DNA of 64,000 bases from Lathyrus oleraceus (GCF_024323335.1 NC_066579.1:359042665-359106664); one strand, 5' to 3'; counted from the first letter of the stretch, positions 11,280 through 23,200 are shown. Notes: generated from the letters alone by a model not told the origin. A program made the numbers and translations.

Positions 11280-12372
11280 CTCCTATAATGAAATCAACTT
11301 CAGGTTGTAGAGCATGTATAGCAATGTCGAAGTCAACGGGAGGAACGACATGATCAGCATCAGAAGCGTGTAAATCAGCATCAAGAAAGATGGCTTTTGG
11401 GTTATCATAATGTTGAGGGTTGTAAGGTGGTGTAGGAGACTCACTTTGGCCCTATAAGTTGTAGAAGCAGTTAGGTCAGTTGTGGACGTTGGTTTTCTCA
11501 TGGTCCGGCATTGTAAAATTCCAGACTACTTTGTTATCAATTAGCAGCTCAAACTCTGCCGATCCTAAATTGCCAATGATGCCACTATTGCAATAGAAGT
11601 TCAAGTGCATAGGGCGGATACCACCAAAAGCATGTAAATGGTTAAGCGGGTATTTCAAGCCTATAGCATCATCAATCATGGTTATTAAACCACCAATGAT
11701 AATAGGACCATGTGTTTCTCGGGTTATCTTGGCTAGGTTTGCTAACATAAAGGTAGTTGCATTCACTGGTCTCCCTTGGGAGGCACAGTACAGGATAAAA
11801 ATTTCGTCCCTAGAAACAACAAGGATGTTCTCTTCCTTACCGAACAGGGTATGAGCCAGGATCTTATGAAACTACCAGATAGTAAGGTTGTGGATATTCT
11901 CGGAAAACATGGTGTGAGGTTCAGGGTAATAATTCCCAGTTAGGTTTCCCCAGAAATAGTCAAGGTCCAGATCTATAAAGGCATCATCAGGGGTAATTGT
12001 ATAAGTATCTGGGCCACTAGGAAATCCTAATAACTCAGCCATCTCACGATGGGTGAAACGCTACTTGGTTCCGAAAAGCCTAAATGTAACCAGGCTTCTA
12101 CCAAATCATATTCCTCTGTTAGGGTCATAATATAGGGAACTCAAGAATTCAAGGGTGAGCCTACGGTATTGGCTATACATCTTCCTCACAGTAAAATTTT
12201 CCCAATCTACTTGGTTCAAAAGGTACATAACACTGTCTCTCAGTCCTAATATGGTCAGAGTTAGTCCATCTAGATAAATAGAAAGTGTCATCTCCCTCTA
12301 TGCTAACATGTCAAAATGGCGCCTCTGATTTTTGCTCATAAATACAAGCTCTATATTGTCAACATGCTCCAT
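11280..12372 (-). pseudogene. Athila env-like ORF, copy 1
   Basis: A second env-like remnant on the minus strand, between pol and copy 2. It starts at the minus-strand ATG near 12372 and gives MSKNQRRHFDMLA, then TLTILGLRDSVMYLLNQVDW. These align by eye with the ENQRSRYHKLF and LGLSDSVHSMLNNLG segments of copy 2. Further on, FMLANLAKI, HGPIIIGGLITM and LNFYCNSGIIGN align with FLLAHFQST, EGPICVGGIITS and LDYCCSMRLIKN of copy 2. Several frame changes and stops break it (the open pieces are 12106-12291, 11476-11766 and 11283-11501). The two copies are far from identical, so the duplication is old. Function in this family is not established. Confidence 0.62.
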
Positions 12373-12589
12373 ATTCCTAATTTAGTGATAAGCTATCCTA
12401 AGCTATGTTAGCCTGAAAGTAAACAAAGGTTATACTATTAGTAAAAAGGTATTGTATGTTAGTATTATAATAGGTAGTAATAATAATAGTAATAGTAATA
12501 ATAATAATAGAAAAGAGAAAAAAAATATAAAAACAAACATGGGTAAAAATAATAAAAATGAAAATAAACTAAAAATAAAATAAAAAGAT
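12373..12589. repeat. A/T-rich spacer with simple repeats
   Basis: Contains an interrupted TAA/TAG trinucleotide tract (about 12470-12515) and an A-rich tract (12515-12590). It lies between the pol end and env-like copy 1 of the Athila element. Confidence 0.6.
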
Positions 12590-13105
12590 TAAAGGTTGTG
12601 GATTTCCTTCCACGTAGCGCTTCGTTTAATGTCGGAAGCTTAACATCGATTGGAACGGTGCTAACCTTTTGAAAGAGCGGGTAGCTCTTCTAATTTATAG
12701 CTTATGCAAAAATCCTTATTTTCTATATTGTGGTAGTGCTTAAGTCACTGCCCATTTACAATGAATGGTTCTTTGGTTTTACCTCTTATTTCCATAGCTC
12801 CACTTTGGAAAACTCTCGTGACCTCAAAAGGGCCTGATCATATAGAACGAAGTTTGCCTGGAAATAGTTTGAGTCGAGAATTAAAGAGAAGGACTACACC
12901 ACCCTCTTTGAATTCCCGCCTTGCAATTCGTTTGTCATGCCACTATTTGGTTATCTCCTTATAAATACGGGCATTCTCGTAGGCATCTAGTCAAAGTTCT
13001 TATAGTTCATGGATATCCAAAATTCGTTTCTTGCCTGCAACTGTGTAGTTCATGTTAAAGGTCTTAATGGCCCAATAAGCTTTATGTTCGAGTTCGACAG
13101 GCAGG
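12590..13105 (-). pseudogene. Athila-type integrase C-terminal fragment
   Basis: The minus-strand translation gives, in order, [63 protein letters not shown] and WSGPFEVTRVF. This is the conserved tail of Athila/Tat integrases, after the DDE core. In-frame stops near 12990, 12960 and 12740 show decay. The fragment is cut cleanly at 13105/13106 where a TGTAAGACCCC LTR begins, so it lost its upstream part to that insertion. Confidence 0.85.
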
Positions 13106-13824
13106 TGTAAGACCCCAATTTTAACCCTAAGATCCCTCATGCAATTTCATCATGAGTATTAGCATTGGGGTCATACCTTGGCATCCTCCTTACCCCTCTT
13201 CACTGGGTTTGTTTTGGGAGAGATCACCAAGCACTTTGTGATTGTATCATACTTGTATTTTATCATTTTACTAACCAAAATAAAATAAAAAATATACCTT
13301 TGTATTTGCCTAACTCTTTTATAGGTAGGGCATGATCTCTATTGATCTATCAAGTTAATATCTAGGGTTTGAGACCCTCCTAACAAAGAGCACAACTATG
13401 AATTGATACAAGAATGGTTATAAGCATCATATATGAGTCCCAATGATTTCTACATGTTATATTGATCAAGTTTTCTTCAAGAGTTTGAGGGTGATTTGCC
13501 TTGGAAACCCTAGTTTGACTGGGTATCTTGAGTAACTTCTCCAATAAGCTATCTCACCAATTGATCAAATTTCTCAAGGGAAACTTCAAAATTCATCATC
13601 TTGTGCATATAGGATCCACCATGAGCCTAGAAAGTCAAGAGAATTGAAGGTTAGCAAGTTGGTTGATGGTGGTTGGCCAGATGAATTCATCTAATCAAAA
13701 CTGGGTCTCCCTAGACCCTATCTCCTACAATTTTCACCATATGAAAATGATTACAAGAGAAACCTTACTCTAAATGACATTCCAAACAACGTTCATGCTG
13801 ATACCTAGAGCAAGTTTTGCTTGG

Positions 13825-13927
13825 AAAATCATTTTCTATATTGAGATGAAAATGCATAACTTTCCAAACTCTAAACAAGTTCCAAACAACGTTCATGCAT
13901 TTTCATCTCAATATAGAAAATGATTTT
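13825..13927. repeat. Perfect 33-bp inverted repeat inside LTR D
   Basis: Arms 13825-13857 and 13895-13927 are exact reverse complements (33 bp) around a 37-bp spacer. Core of the left arm: TTTCTATATTGAGATGAAAA. A CCAAACAACGTTCATGC block precedes the first arm and recurs in the spacer, and a TGATTTTTCCAAACTTC block follows the second arm and recurs 44 bp later. Confidence 0.9.
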
Positions 13928-14521
13928 TCCAAACTTCAAAAACCCTATACCATTGAACAAGTGATTTTTCCAAACTTCAAAAATGCATAACTCTATCATT
14001 TAAAATCCAAATGACATGAAATTGGTTACAATTTTGAAGGTCTTTGAAAGAGCTACAACTTTGATGAAGACACGTTTCTCATTTGAAGCTCACATAAAAA
14101 GTTAAGCAAGGTGGAATATTGATATATATGACTTGACACTTAGAAAACTTTTCAACATGTTGAAATTTCCAAACTTCCACCTCAAAATTCATCATTATAC
14201 AAGCTTCAATTGTAAAAGTGTTAAACATGAAAGTTGTTCCTCTTGATTTAACCTTTCCAAAAAGTCCAAGTTCATCCATTTTGGACAAGAATTGTTAGGT
14301 TTGCGCATGGCATGAACATGGTATCATCATTTGGAAAAGATCAAACTTCAAATCTTCACACACACTTGCCTTGAAATCCAAGTTGATTTCAGACTCTCTT
14401 ACACTTATTTGTGGACCTAAATCAATGATCTCATGGGCTTGTACACGCCCATGCACCCATGCATTATCAATTGCCAATTTTGGAAAGTGATTTGGAAGGT
14501 GCAAATATCATGAGCTACAAC

Positions 14522-14530
14522 TATAAATAG
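14522..14530 (+). promoter_or_regulatory. TATA box of LTR D
   Basis: TATAAATAG followed by AGACCTC, in the position expected for the U3/R border of an LTR of this size. It fits the plant TATA consensus. The transcription start is inferred to be about 30 bp downstream. Confidence 0.6.
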
Positions 14531-15046
14531 AGACCTCTAGCATCAGAATTAAAGAGACATTCGCGCCAGCTTTGATCCTAAACCCCTAACCCTTCCACTT
14601 AAGAGGATAATCCTGAGAATTTCATCTTGAAATTGAGTTTGAATCTCATTGTTTTGAGATTCAAAACTCCAGAGATCCAAGACTTTTTGTGCATTTCATT
14701 CTAATTCTGTAAGCATTCTGAGTGAGATCAAGCACGAGCCAAGGCAATAACAGTTGAATCCAGACCTTTATTGAAGGTATTTTCTAGAAAATTTCATCTC
14801 TTCGATTCTCTCTCAATCTTGCTCAATTGTCTTGATTCTTTGGTTGTCTGAAGTCCTACCAATGTAGGCAAGAAGATTGAGTTGCTTAGAGATCAAATCG
14901 AAGCAACTCAGTTGACATACCTCAAAATTCAACTCCTCATGTCTTTCTATATGTGAGGAGTTAGTTAAAATTGAGATGATATTTGTGATCTACACCATTT
15001 TTCCTTTTAGATCATGTCCTCCTTTTTCATTTATGATGTGGTGATG

Positions 15047-18000
15047 AGTAAGACCCCAATTTTGTCCCTAAGATCCCTTATGGCATCATAACATTGCATT
15101 GCATAGCCTCAAGGATCATTGAGCATCTTGGCTCCCTTTCCCTTTGGGTAGGGATATCTTGTGAGTGGTTTGAGATCACCAGGCATGCTTGAATTGTATA
15201 TCATTTCTTTTCTCATTTTGTTTACTAACCAAAAGCACAAAAATATGTCATTAACATTTTGTTTGTAGCTTAAGCAATCACCAGGTCAAGAGCTTCAAGA
15301 AGATCCTTTGTATAAAGAGTTGAGGTATTTTCTTGGGATGAGGATCACATGATTATTATAAGGAGCTTACATGAGCTAGGGTTTCATTTTGAAGCAATTT
15401 CACCAAGTGGTATGAGCTCAAGCTAATCAAGACATTTCAAGGTCATCTGAGGACCAATAGTCAACTGTGCAGCCAACTGAGGACTTTGAGGTGGGGAAAT
15501 GAGTTGAGACACCTCAATCATGTTCAAATGGGGCCTATTCATCATTCTTAACATCCATCTTGAAGATTCAAAGGTCATGGAAAAAGTTACTAAAAATGGA
15601 AAATGACCTATAATTCAAAGTTTCCAAATTTGGCAAGTTTTTAGTCTATATTCAACTTGACTTGTCAATGTCAAATAAGTTTCAAATGGATTTTTGGTGA
15701 ACATGACAGTTGTAGATCTTTGTCTCCCCTTTTCAAAAAGTCCTAATTCATGTCCATATGATGAATGGTTAAGAAGTTATGGTCATTTGATCACAAGGTG
15801 TACATGGAAATTCAAAATGGCCTAACTTTTGATACAATGCTCCAATTTGATTCATTCTTTTTGCAAAATGCTCCTCATGGGCAAGGCCTCTCAAAATGAC
15901 ATTATTTGGCTCAATTATGCAAAGGAATCATGGCCAAGAGTTCATTATTTCACACATGTTCATTTTGGAAGCAAATATTCATAATTCATTTTTGGCTTAA
16001 GGTGCAAGCAAACCAACACTTCAAGCATGACCATTGGATGATTTTGAGTGGATTCAGACCCTTACATGGGAAAGAGCACGTGGATTATGGCTTCATGAGC
16101 TCAATGTGCATTTTTGCAAATTACTTCATAACTCCTTAAGCATGATTAACCATTGGCTTAAGTGATTAGCAATGTGATTAGCATGGAGTATATAAGCTGA
16201 AACCCTAATCATAACTGCCTAACAGAACTTTTTCAGATCAAAAATTCAAGAATTCTCTCAAATTTCTCTCTCTTCGAATTTTCAATTTCTTCACACAAAC
16301 ATCAAAAATTCTTGTAGATTCTTGATCATCATGCTTCATTGAGCAATAATCAACCACTGTTTTGAGCAATTCAGCTAGGTTTCGAACAGTTCATGTGCAA
16401 TCTCATGTTGATGGAAGTTGGAAATTGAGGAAGATTCAAGTGGTTTCAACTGATTCTCTTTGCACAAAGCTTCAAGGCAAGGTCAAAGGAGTAGATCTGG
16501 AGCATTAGAGCTTGAGAGATCGTGAATTCAAGAAGCTCCAATTTCAGGTGAGTTGAAATTCATCCTCTCCTTTTGCTGTTTTATGTTCATAGATGTGAAG
16601 ATCATGTTGCATAGGTTATGTAGATATGTTTAGAATTGATTTTGGTTGAGTATTGAGGTAGTTAGGTTAACTGTAAGTTTAGATCTGAATAATGTTTTGC
16701 CTCGATCTGGAAAATCCATGAGGAATTAGGAGATTTGGATTGCATATTTGGAATCTCCATGGAAAACTGGTTCGAATGATGTATGCATCTTGAATTTCTG
16801 GAGTTTTTTTTGGTTGGAGCCGCCGTGCATGTCGTCGGAGAAGACGACCGGAGACTGTAGCTCTGACGTCTGTTATTCCTAGGGTTTATGCTGATGTGTT
16901 GCCAAGTATGCGCTTGCGTGTGAGATCCATTGGTTGAGATTGCTTTGACCAGGCCGCGTGTGCTTTGAAAAGCTGATTGAGCGTGCTGATTGTATTTAGT
17001 GAAACGGTGCGTTTCGCTTTTTAAATGTGGACCATTGATTGTCATGCGCGCCAAGATCCAACGGCTGTGATATTTTTTGGATTTATTCAAATTAATTTTG
17101 TTTCTCTCCTTTTTCTTTGTTATTTCATTTATTTTGCTTGTTTTAGAAAAATCATAAAAAATGCAAAAATAGTCCAATTTAATCCCAATTTTTTTTCATA
17201 GTTTTGTTTTGATATCTAGTTTTGTATGGTATTAATTTCATGAATTGTGGATGTCTGGTTTGTGATGTGTGAATTTTTGAATCCATGTGGTGTTAATTTG
17301 ATATGTTGCATTCAATGCATTGTGAAATCCTCATTGTTGAGCCATTTGATCCAATTTTTTTTTGCATGCTTGACATTCACACATGATATGAATTTTTAGT
17401 CACTAGTTTGGAATTTTTCTCATATGTTATCATCACTTTTGACACATAGAGAATAATGTGACAATTTGTGTCACATTTTTTACATTGAATTGTTGCATTT
17501 TTGTTCATATATCATTTGAACCTTTCTGGATTTGATCTTTTGCATATTGTTTGTTCATGACATAAGGAACTTGTACAAAAAATTTCAAGGTACTTGCATG
17601 CATTTCTGATTTGATGTGAATTTTCTAAGTTGGAAGTTCATTTTGTGCACATTTTTTTGTCCTTGCATGACATAGATCATTTGAGATACTGGCTTATTGA
17701 TTTGATGTTGGTCCTTTTGAGTACATTTTGTGGATTTCTTGAATATGCATTGTGTAAAAGATTGGGTTCTGTTTTGGTCATTTGATTTGGTTTTGAATCT
17801 AGTCTTTGCACTAGTGTTTTATACATAAACTAACCTTGCTTGTTGTTTCAGGTTTGGACATTTAGCATTGATGGTTGATTTGTTCTCACTTGTGAGATGC
17901 AAATGCATTTGAGTTCTAACATATGTTTGCTTTGTAGGTTTGTTTTGATGTGGTTAACTCATGAGCTCATTTGAGTGCTATGGCACTTATACCTTGAATT

Positions 18001-18735
18001 GTAAATTTGTGGAAGAGTTTCACTGTTTGTCTGTTGGTTGTATGACTGAAATACTAATTATTTAGTCTTTGTACAGGTACCTTAGTTGCTTGCTTTTTGC
18101 TCTTGCTTGAGCTTTGGATTGTGGTTGATACACCACTTAGGTAGTTATCTTCTTACTTCATGTAGTCTGAAGTCCTGTCACCTTTTTGGCAGGCATTTTG
18201 CTGGTAAGTCCTCCTTTAGAGGCTCTGTTTGTGTTTGTTTACAATTGTGCCAAAGACCTCCAAGTGAGGCATGTGTTACTTGATAAGTCCTCCAAGAGCA
18301 GAGGCAATTGACGGACAAAAGGGATTAGTAGCCAATCCCCCGTTATTCAGTGAGTCGTTCTTTATGCTCGCACTACGTGCTGATGCTTCTGAACATGTAC
18401 CCAAGATCTTTGTCCAGAGTCTGTCAAGTGGAATAAGATCCCACTTTCTGGATCCCCATGCTTTCTTTGTCATGAGCTCACCCTGGCCAGGGTTAAGAGC
18501 ATGAGGTCTCATCCTCATTACCATTTTGATCAGCTTCACCCTAACGTTCAATGTTAGTGGTTAAGAGCTACAGATTACCCATTACAGTTTGGCTTGTTTG
18601 TCGAGGTTGACATGACCCCTCTTGACTAAAGCCCACCCATTGTTTGAGCCTTTTGTATGTATATAGTGTGTGATGTTTGTTTACTTGTGAACTTTTGATG
18701 TGTGTGCTCTTGAACTAGGAGTTTCCATTTGAGCT
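15047..18735 (+). mobile_element. Ogre C 5' LTR, first part
   Basis: Starts AGTAAGACCCCAATTTT where the 3' LTR of C starts TGTAAG, so the first base appears mutated. It matches the 3' LTR over all of its visible 280 bp. It is cut at 18735 by the minus-strand compound element, and GAGCT at 18731-18735 is one copy of that target duplication. The LTR resumes at 51368, and the two parts add up to about 4.8 kb. The small ORFs inside it show no recognisable product. Confidence 0.88.
16189..16196 (+). promoter_or_regulatory. TATA box of Ogre C 5' LTR
   Basis: TATATAAG about 1.14 kb into the LTR, followed by CTGAAACCCTAATC. It is the best TATA match in the region and sits where the U3/R border is expected. 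It would drive plus-strand transcription, but the compound insertion 2.5 kb downstream now separates it from the coding region. Confidence 0.55.
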
Positions 18736-18819
18736 TGTAGCGGTGTATTCGTCGCTATATGATTTATTGATTAAACCATAAGCAAAGCATACAATGAATT
18801 TGAGTCGCCACCGCACTTT
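18736..18819 (-). mobile_element. 84-bp stub of the terminal Ogre LTR
   Basis: Matches the U5 end of the full LTRs (compare 26360-26443) with one substitution, keeps the CA terminus, and abuts the target duplication GAGCT. Its other edge is fused to pol of copy A. CTTT at 18816-18819 belongs to both parents, a 4-bp microhomology. Confidence 0.92.
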
Positions 18820-20014
18820 GATACTGTCGAAAGCTTTCTGGCAATCCTCGGTCCAATCATGAGACTGATCTTTCCGGAGGAGCTTGAATATCGGCGCACA
18901 TGTGGCAGTCATGTGGGATATAAATCTGGAAATGTAGTTCAAGCGGCCAAGAAAACCTCGGACTTGCTTCTCAGTCTTGGGTGCGGGCATCTCTTGTATT
19001 GCTTTGACCTTTGTAGGATCAACCTCAATACCTCTTTCACTTACCACAAAACCCAACAACTTGTCGGAACGGACTCCAAATGTACACTTGTTCGGATTCA
19101 GGCGAAGTTTGAACTTCCTCAAATGTTGAAAAAGTTTCAACAAATGCTCAATATGCTTAACTTCCGTTCGGGACTTAGCAATCATATCATCAACATAGAC
19201 TTCTATCTCCTTGTGCATCATATCATGAAACAAGGTAGTCATAGCTCGTTGATACGTGGCTCCGGCGTTCTTCAAACCAAAGGGCATCACTCGATAACAG
19301 AATGTTCCCCAAGGTGTGATGAATGTTGTCTTCTCCATATCCTCGGGTGCCATCTTGATTTGATTATATCCAGAAAATCCGTCCATAAAGGAAAAGACTT
19401 TGAATTTAGCTGTATTGTCTACCAACATGTCAATGTGTGGTAGAGGAAAATCATCTTTTGGGCTAGCCTTATTCAAATCTCTATAATCAACGCACATACG
19501 GACTTTTCCGTCCTTCTTAGGAACAGGCACAATATTGGCCACCCACTGAGGATACGTAGAAGTCACCAGAAACCCCGCATCAATTTGCTTCTGAACTTCC
19601 TCTTTGATCTTCACTGCCATATCTGGATGAGTTCTTCTGAGCTTCTGCTTCACAGGCACGCACTCAGGCTTCAAAGGCAGGAAATGTTGCACAATATCTG
19701 TATCTAAACCCGGCATGTCTTCATAGGACCAAGCAAAGATATCTGAATATTCTCGTAGCAAGCTGATCAAATCTTCCTTGACAGACCCTTCAAGAAGTGC
19801 CCCAATATTCACCAGACGAACACAATCCTCAGACCCCAAGTTGACTGTTTCCAAGTCTTCGAGATGCGGCTGAATGATCTTTTCTTCGTGCTCAAGGAGA
19901 CGGGTAATCTCATCAGGAATCCCTTCAACGTCATCTTCCTCTGCCTCAAATACAGGGAATTCAAAATTGGGAGATGGCGTTGGATCATTATGTTCAATGG
20001 GTTTTAGGATCAAC
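18820..20014 (-). pseudogene. Ogre A pol, truncated after reverse transcriptase
   Basis: About 398 codons nearly identical to the first 399 of the intact pol in copy B. It has the upstream linker, the RT palm motifs (SFMDGFSGYNQIK, the YVDDM active site, then LGFVV), and ends at DSIK, just before the RNase H domain. From there the frame runs on into LTR sequence and stops near 18715. RNase H, the second RNase H and integrase are missing, so it could polymerise at best but not complete reverse transcription or integrate. It opens at the splice acceptor side (20014) with no ATG, consistent with expression by splicing from gag-pro. Confidence 0.92.
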
Positions 20015-20285
20015 CTGCATAATGATTTTGGTTAAGGAAAAAACTTTAGCATTTAAACAAGCAAACCATTATGCAGATGAAAAATGTTGCTTTTATTCTT
20101 GTTTTTTATGGGTTTTTTGTGATCACTGATTTCATGCAAAAATCAAAAAGTGAAAACAAAGGAAAAACAAATGTTTAACAATGCATTAATTGAATGAAAA
20201 CATCATTGTATATATGCTTTGCCAACAATGTCATCACTTCTCCTTTTGGCATGGGAGAAGGGTTTTAAACAAAGTGAACAATTAC
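20015..20285 (-). other. Ogre A intron between protease and RT
   Basis: Minus-strand GTAATT at the 5' end (from 20285) and TTATGCAG at the 3' end (to 20015), 271 nt. The gag-pro stop TAA (20284-20282) lies inside the donor. Joining the exons reads S-E-L-I-L-K-P-I-E-H in frame through the junction. An intron at this site is a known feature of Ogre elements; the exact borders here are my inference from frame and consensus. Confidence 0.78.
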
Positions 20286-23200
20286 TCTGATCTATGGATG
20301 ACTGTAGGAACATCCACAGCGACCCAATTGTGGCAGACACCACCAGGAATAACGAAGTTGTTCACGTCTTCTGCATCCTCTTCCAAGATAGCAGCAGCTT
20401 CCTCTTCAGGTCGATCATCATGGATGAATCCTCCACTTGTGAACAAACCATGCTCATTACATGCCCCAGAACAGTAGCCAATGCCAGCCCGGGATCTATT
20501 GTCTTCAAGTTCAATCACCTTCCCCAAACCAGCAACTGCACCACACTCAATGGCCAGCTTTGCATCACGGTAGGAAGCGAATGAAGGAGACTTCTTCTCG
20601 ATTGGTTCATCAATAGATAAAGCTTGGAACTGAGTTCCAACTTCATCCTCAGCGTCAATGTACGAGAAAGAAGACAGATGGCTAACCAGGAGAGCCTTTT
20701 CTCCCCCTACTACAACCAATTTCCTGTTTTTCACAAATTTCAACTTCTGGTGTAGGGTGGATGTCACGGCGCCAGCCTCGTGAATCCATGGTCTGCCTAA
20801 GAGACAACTATAAGATGGGTGGATATCCATTACTTGAAAAGTAACCTGGAAATCACTTGGTCCTATCTTGATTGGGAGATCAACTTCCCCAATCACGGTC
20901 TTGCGCGACCCATCAAATGCTTTCACAACGACCCCACTCTGCCTCATGGGAGGCCCTTGATATGACAATCTGGAGAGTGTGGTCTTTGGCAATACATTTA
21001 GAGAAGATCCAGTGTCCACTAACACATTGGACATTGCATCAGATTTGCAATTCATGGAGATATGTAAAGCCATGTTGTGGTCTCTTCCCTCCTCAGGGAG
21101 ATCAGCGTCACAAAAGCTCAAAGTGTTGCAAGCGGTAATGTTTGCAACGATACTATCAAACTGCTCAAGGGTGACGTCGTGATCTACATATGCCAGATCC
21201 AAGACTTTCTGCAGAGCCTCCCTATGGGGTTCTGAATTCAACAGCAAAGAAAGAATGGAAATCTTGGATGGTGTTTGTAGAAGCTGGTCTACAATGTTGT
21301 ACTCACTCTTTCTGATGAGTTTCAGCATCTCATCAGATTCTTCATCTACAATGCCACTCGGGCCAACTGAAGAAACAGGAGTCTTTTGTACGGAGGAGGA
21401 TGGTTTGGCAACATCAAGTGCCGGATTCTGAATATTAACAGCGGTCCCCACAGGACGCTCAACAGTATCAGAAGCAACAACCTTAGGAGGCGCAGAAAAT
21501 ACACGACCACTTCTGGTCAACCCACTTACATCAGCGATAGTGGTTACGGAAGTGGAAGGTAAAGGCACTTCTACCCTATCTTGGACAACAACAGGGTTAT
21601 ATCTGAATGGTACAGCTTTGTCTGAAGAATAGGGCACAGGGCCTGCCGGTTTAATGATCAAAGAAGGGGAAGCCTTCGGCTTGCTGCTATTGTAACGAAC
21701 AACAACAGGCTCGGGCAGCTTGAACACTGGAGATATAACATTAATCTCAGGCTCGTCTCTATCAACATTGTGATTTTGCAAAATCTCAATGGTACCTTCA
21801 TTCAATAGCTTTTGAAGCTCTCTGCGTACTTGGTCGCAACCCAAGCGGTTGACCGAACAGACGCGGCACTTGTCGTGGTTATGCTCCAAGTAGCTGTACT
21901 GACACAGCAAACGATGTAATTCAACCAACGACTGCCTGATGTGGCTCACATATCTGACCTTGTACTTCCCAAGGCATTCCTGAATCATATTGACTGATTT
22001 CCCATGCGCAGGCAATGGGTTCTTGGTGACATTTGGACCTGAATCTTCAAAACTCAGAATACCACATCTCACAAGGTCCTGAACCTTGGTCTTCAGCTGA
22101 AAACAATTCTCTATATCGTGGCCCGGAGCGCCAGAATGATAGACACAGTGCAGGTCAGGCTTATACCACCACTGAGGGTTGACCGGTATAGCCGGAGGAT
22201 CTCTTGGAGTAATCAGCTTCCGCTCTATTAGAGAGGGATATAACTCTGCGTAAGACATGGGAATCGGATCAAAACTGATCTTCTTCCTATCATAACTCAC
22301 ATTCGCCTGATTACTTGTGCTACCACGAGGCTGGTAAGCCTGTTGCTGTGGACGAGACTGTTGTTGTTGGTACTGAGGTTGTTGATATTGCTGCTGATGC
22401 TGATATTGCTGATGTTGCTGTGCATTATCTTTGAATACAGGTGCTATATGAGCCACCTGGTGCTGATGACCGGCACGACGTGCGGGCTTCCTCTGAGCAG
22501 AGGGTCTTCTATGCTTGGGCTGGGATTGCACAGCATGTGTTTCCCCTTCTTTCCTCTTAAATGCCCCATATCGTTTAGAAGAAGAACCATCATCTTTCGC
22601 CAACCGTCCTTCACGGACACCTTCTTCGAGACGCATCCCCATGTTCACCATCTCGGTGAAATCAGAGGGAGCGCTTGCTACCATCCGCTCATAATAGAAT
22701 GAGCCAAGAGTCTTCAGAAAGATCTTGGTCATTTCCTTCTCCTCAAGCGGTGGAGTGATTTGAGCTGCCAGCTCTCGCCACCTCTGGGCGTACTCTTTGA
22801 ACGATTCCTTGTCCTTCTGCGACATGAACCTGAGTTGATCTCGGTCAGGCGCCATATCGACGTTGTACTTGTACTGCTTGACGAAGGCTTCGCCAAGGTC
22901 GTTGAAGGATCTGATATTGGCACTGTCCAAGCTCATGTACCATCTGAGCGCTGCACCGGACAAGCTGTCTTGGAAATAATGAATCAAGAGTTGATCATTA
23001 TCAGTCTGTGTAGACATCTTCCTGGCGTACATGACCAGGTGAGCAAGTGAACAGGTGTTCCCTTTATACTTTTCAAGTCAGGAACTTTGAATTTGATCGG
23101 TATCTTCACACCGAGAACAAGGCATAACTCGGCAGCAGACTTGCCGAACGAATCCTTTCCTCGAAGAGTCCTCAATTCCTTCCTCAGCTCAAGGAATTGG

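Larger units (their letters stand above)
6655..13105 (-). mobile_element. 3' part of an Athila/Cyclops-type Ty3/gypsy element
   Basis: On the minus strand the order is integrase C-terminus (12590-13105), env-like pseudogene 1, env-like pseudogene 2, a spacer, polypurine tract (8061-8074) and 3' LTR (6655-8060). This is the Athila lineage layout, and in legumes it matches Cyclops-like elements. The 5' LTR, gag and most of pol are outside the window, because an Ogre-like LTR has inserted at 13106. All coding parts are broken. Confidence 0.8.
13106..15046 (+). mobile_element. Partial LTR of an Ogre-like element (D)
   Basis: Begins TGTAAGACCCCAATTTT directly against the Athila integrase fragment. 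It shares its opening with the LTRs of the two other Ogre elements here but soon diverges from both, so it is a third family. A TATA box lies at 14522-14530, about 1.4 kb in. Only the first 1.94 kb is present: at 15046/15047 the LTR of element C starts, and the remainder of D should lie beyond the right edge of the window. The short ORFs inside (14079-14504, minus strand) are not recognisable genes. Confidence 0.78.

Noticed and set aside
12478..12515. Trinucleotide microsatellite as a feature of interest
   Set aside because: Short, interrupted and ordinary in AT-rich plant DNA.
13106..15046. D considered as the 5' LTR of element C (both start with TGTAAGACCCC or a near match)
   Set aside because: The sequence from 15047, not from 13106, matches the 3' LTR of C base for base. 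D diverges after the first 40 bp.
16662..17177. 171-codon minus-strand ORF inside the LTR of C, considered as a host gene
   Set aside because: Low-complexity ends, no domain, and lies within LTR sequence defined by the matching 3' LTR.
18715..18735. Extension of truncated pol A to the stop at 18715 as a novel fusion protein
   Set aside because: The last codons are just LTR and flanking LTR sequence read through by chance.
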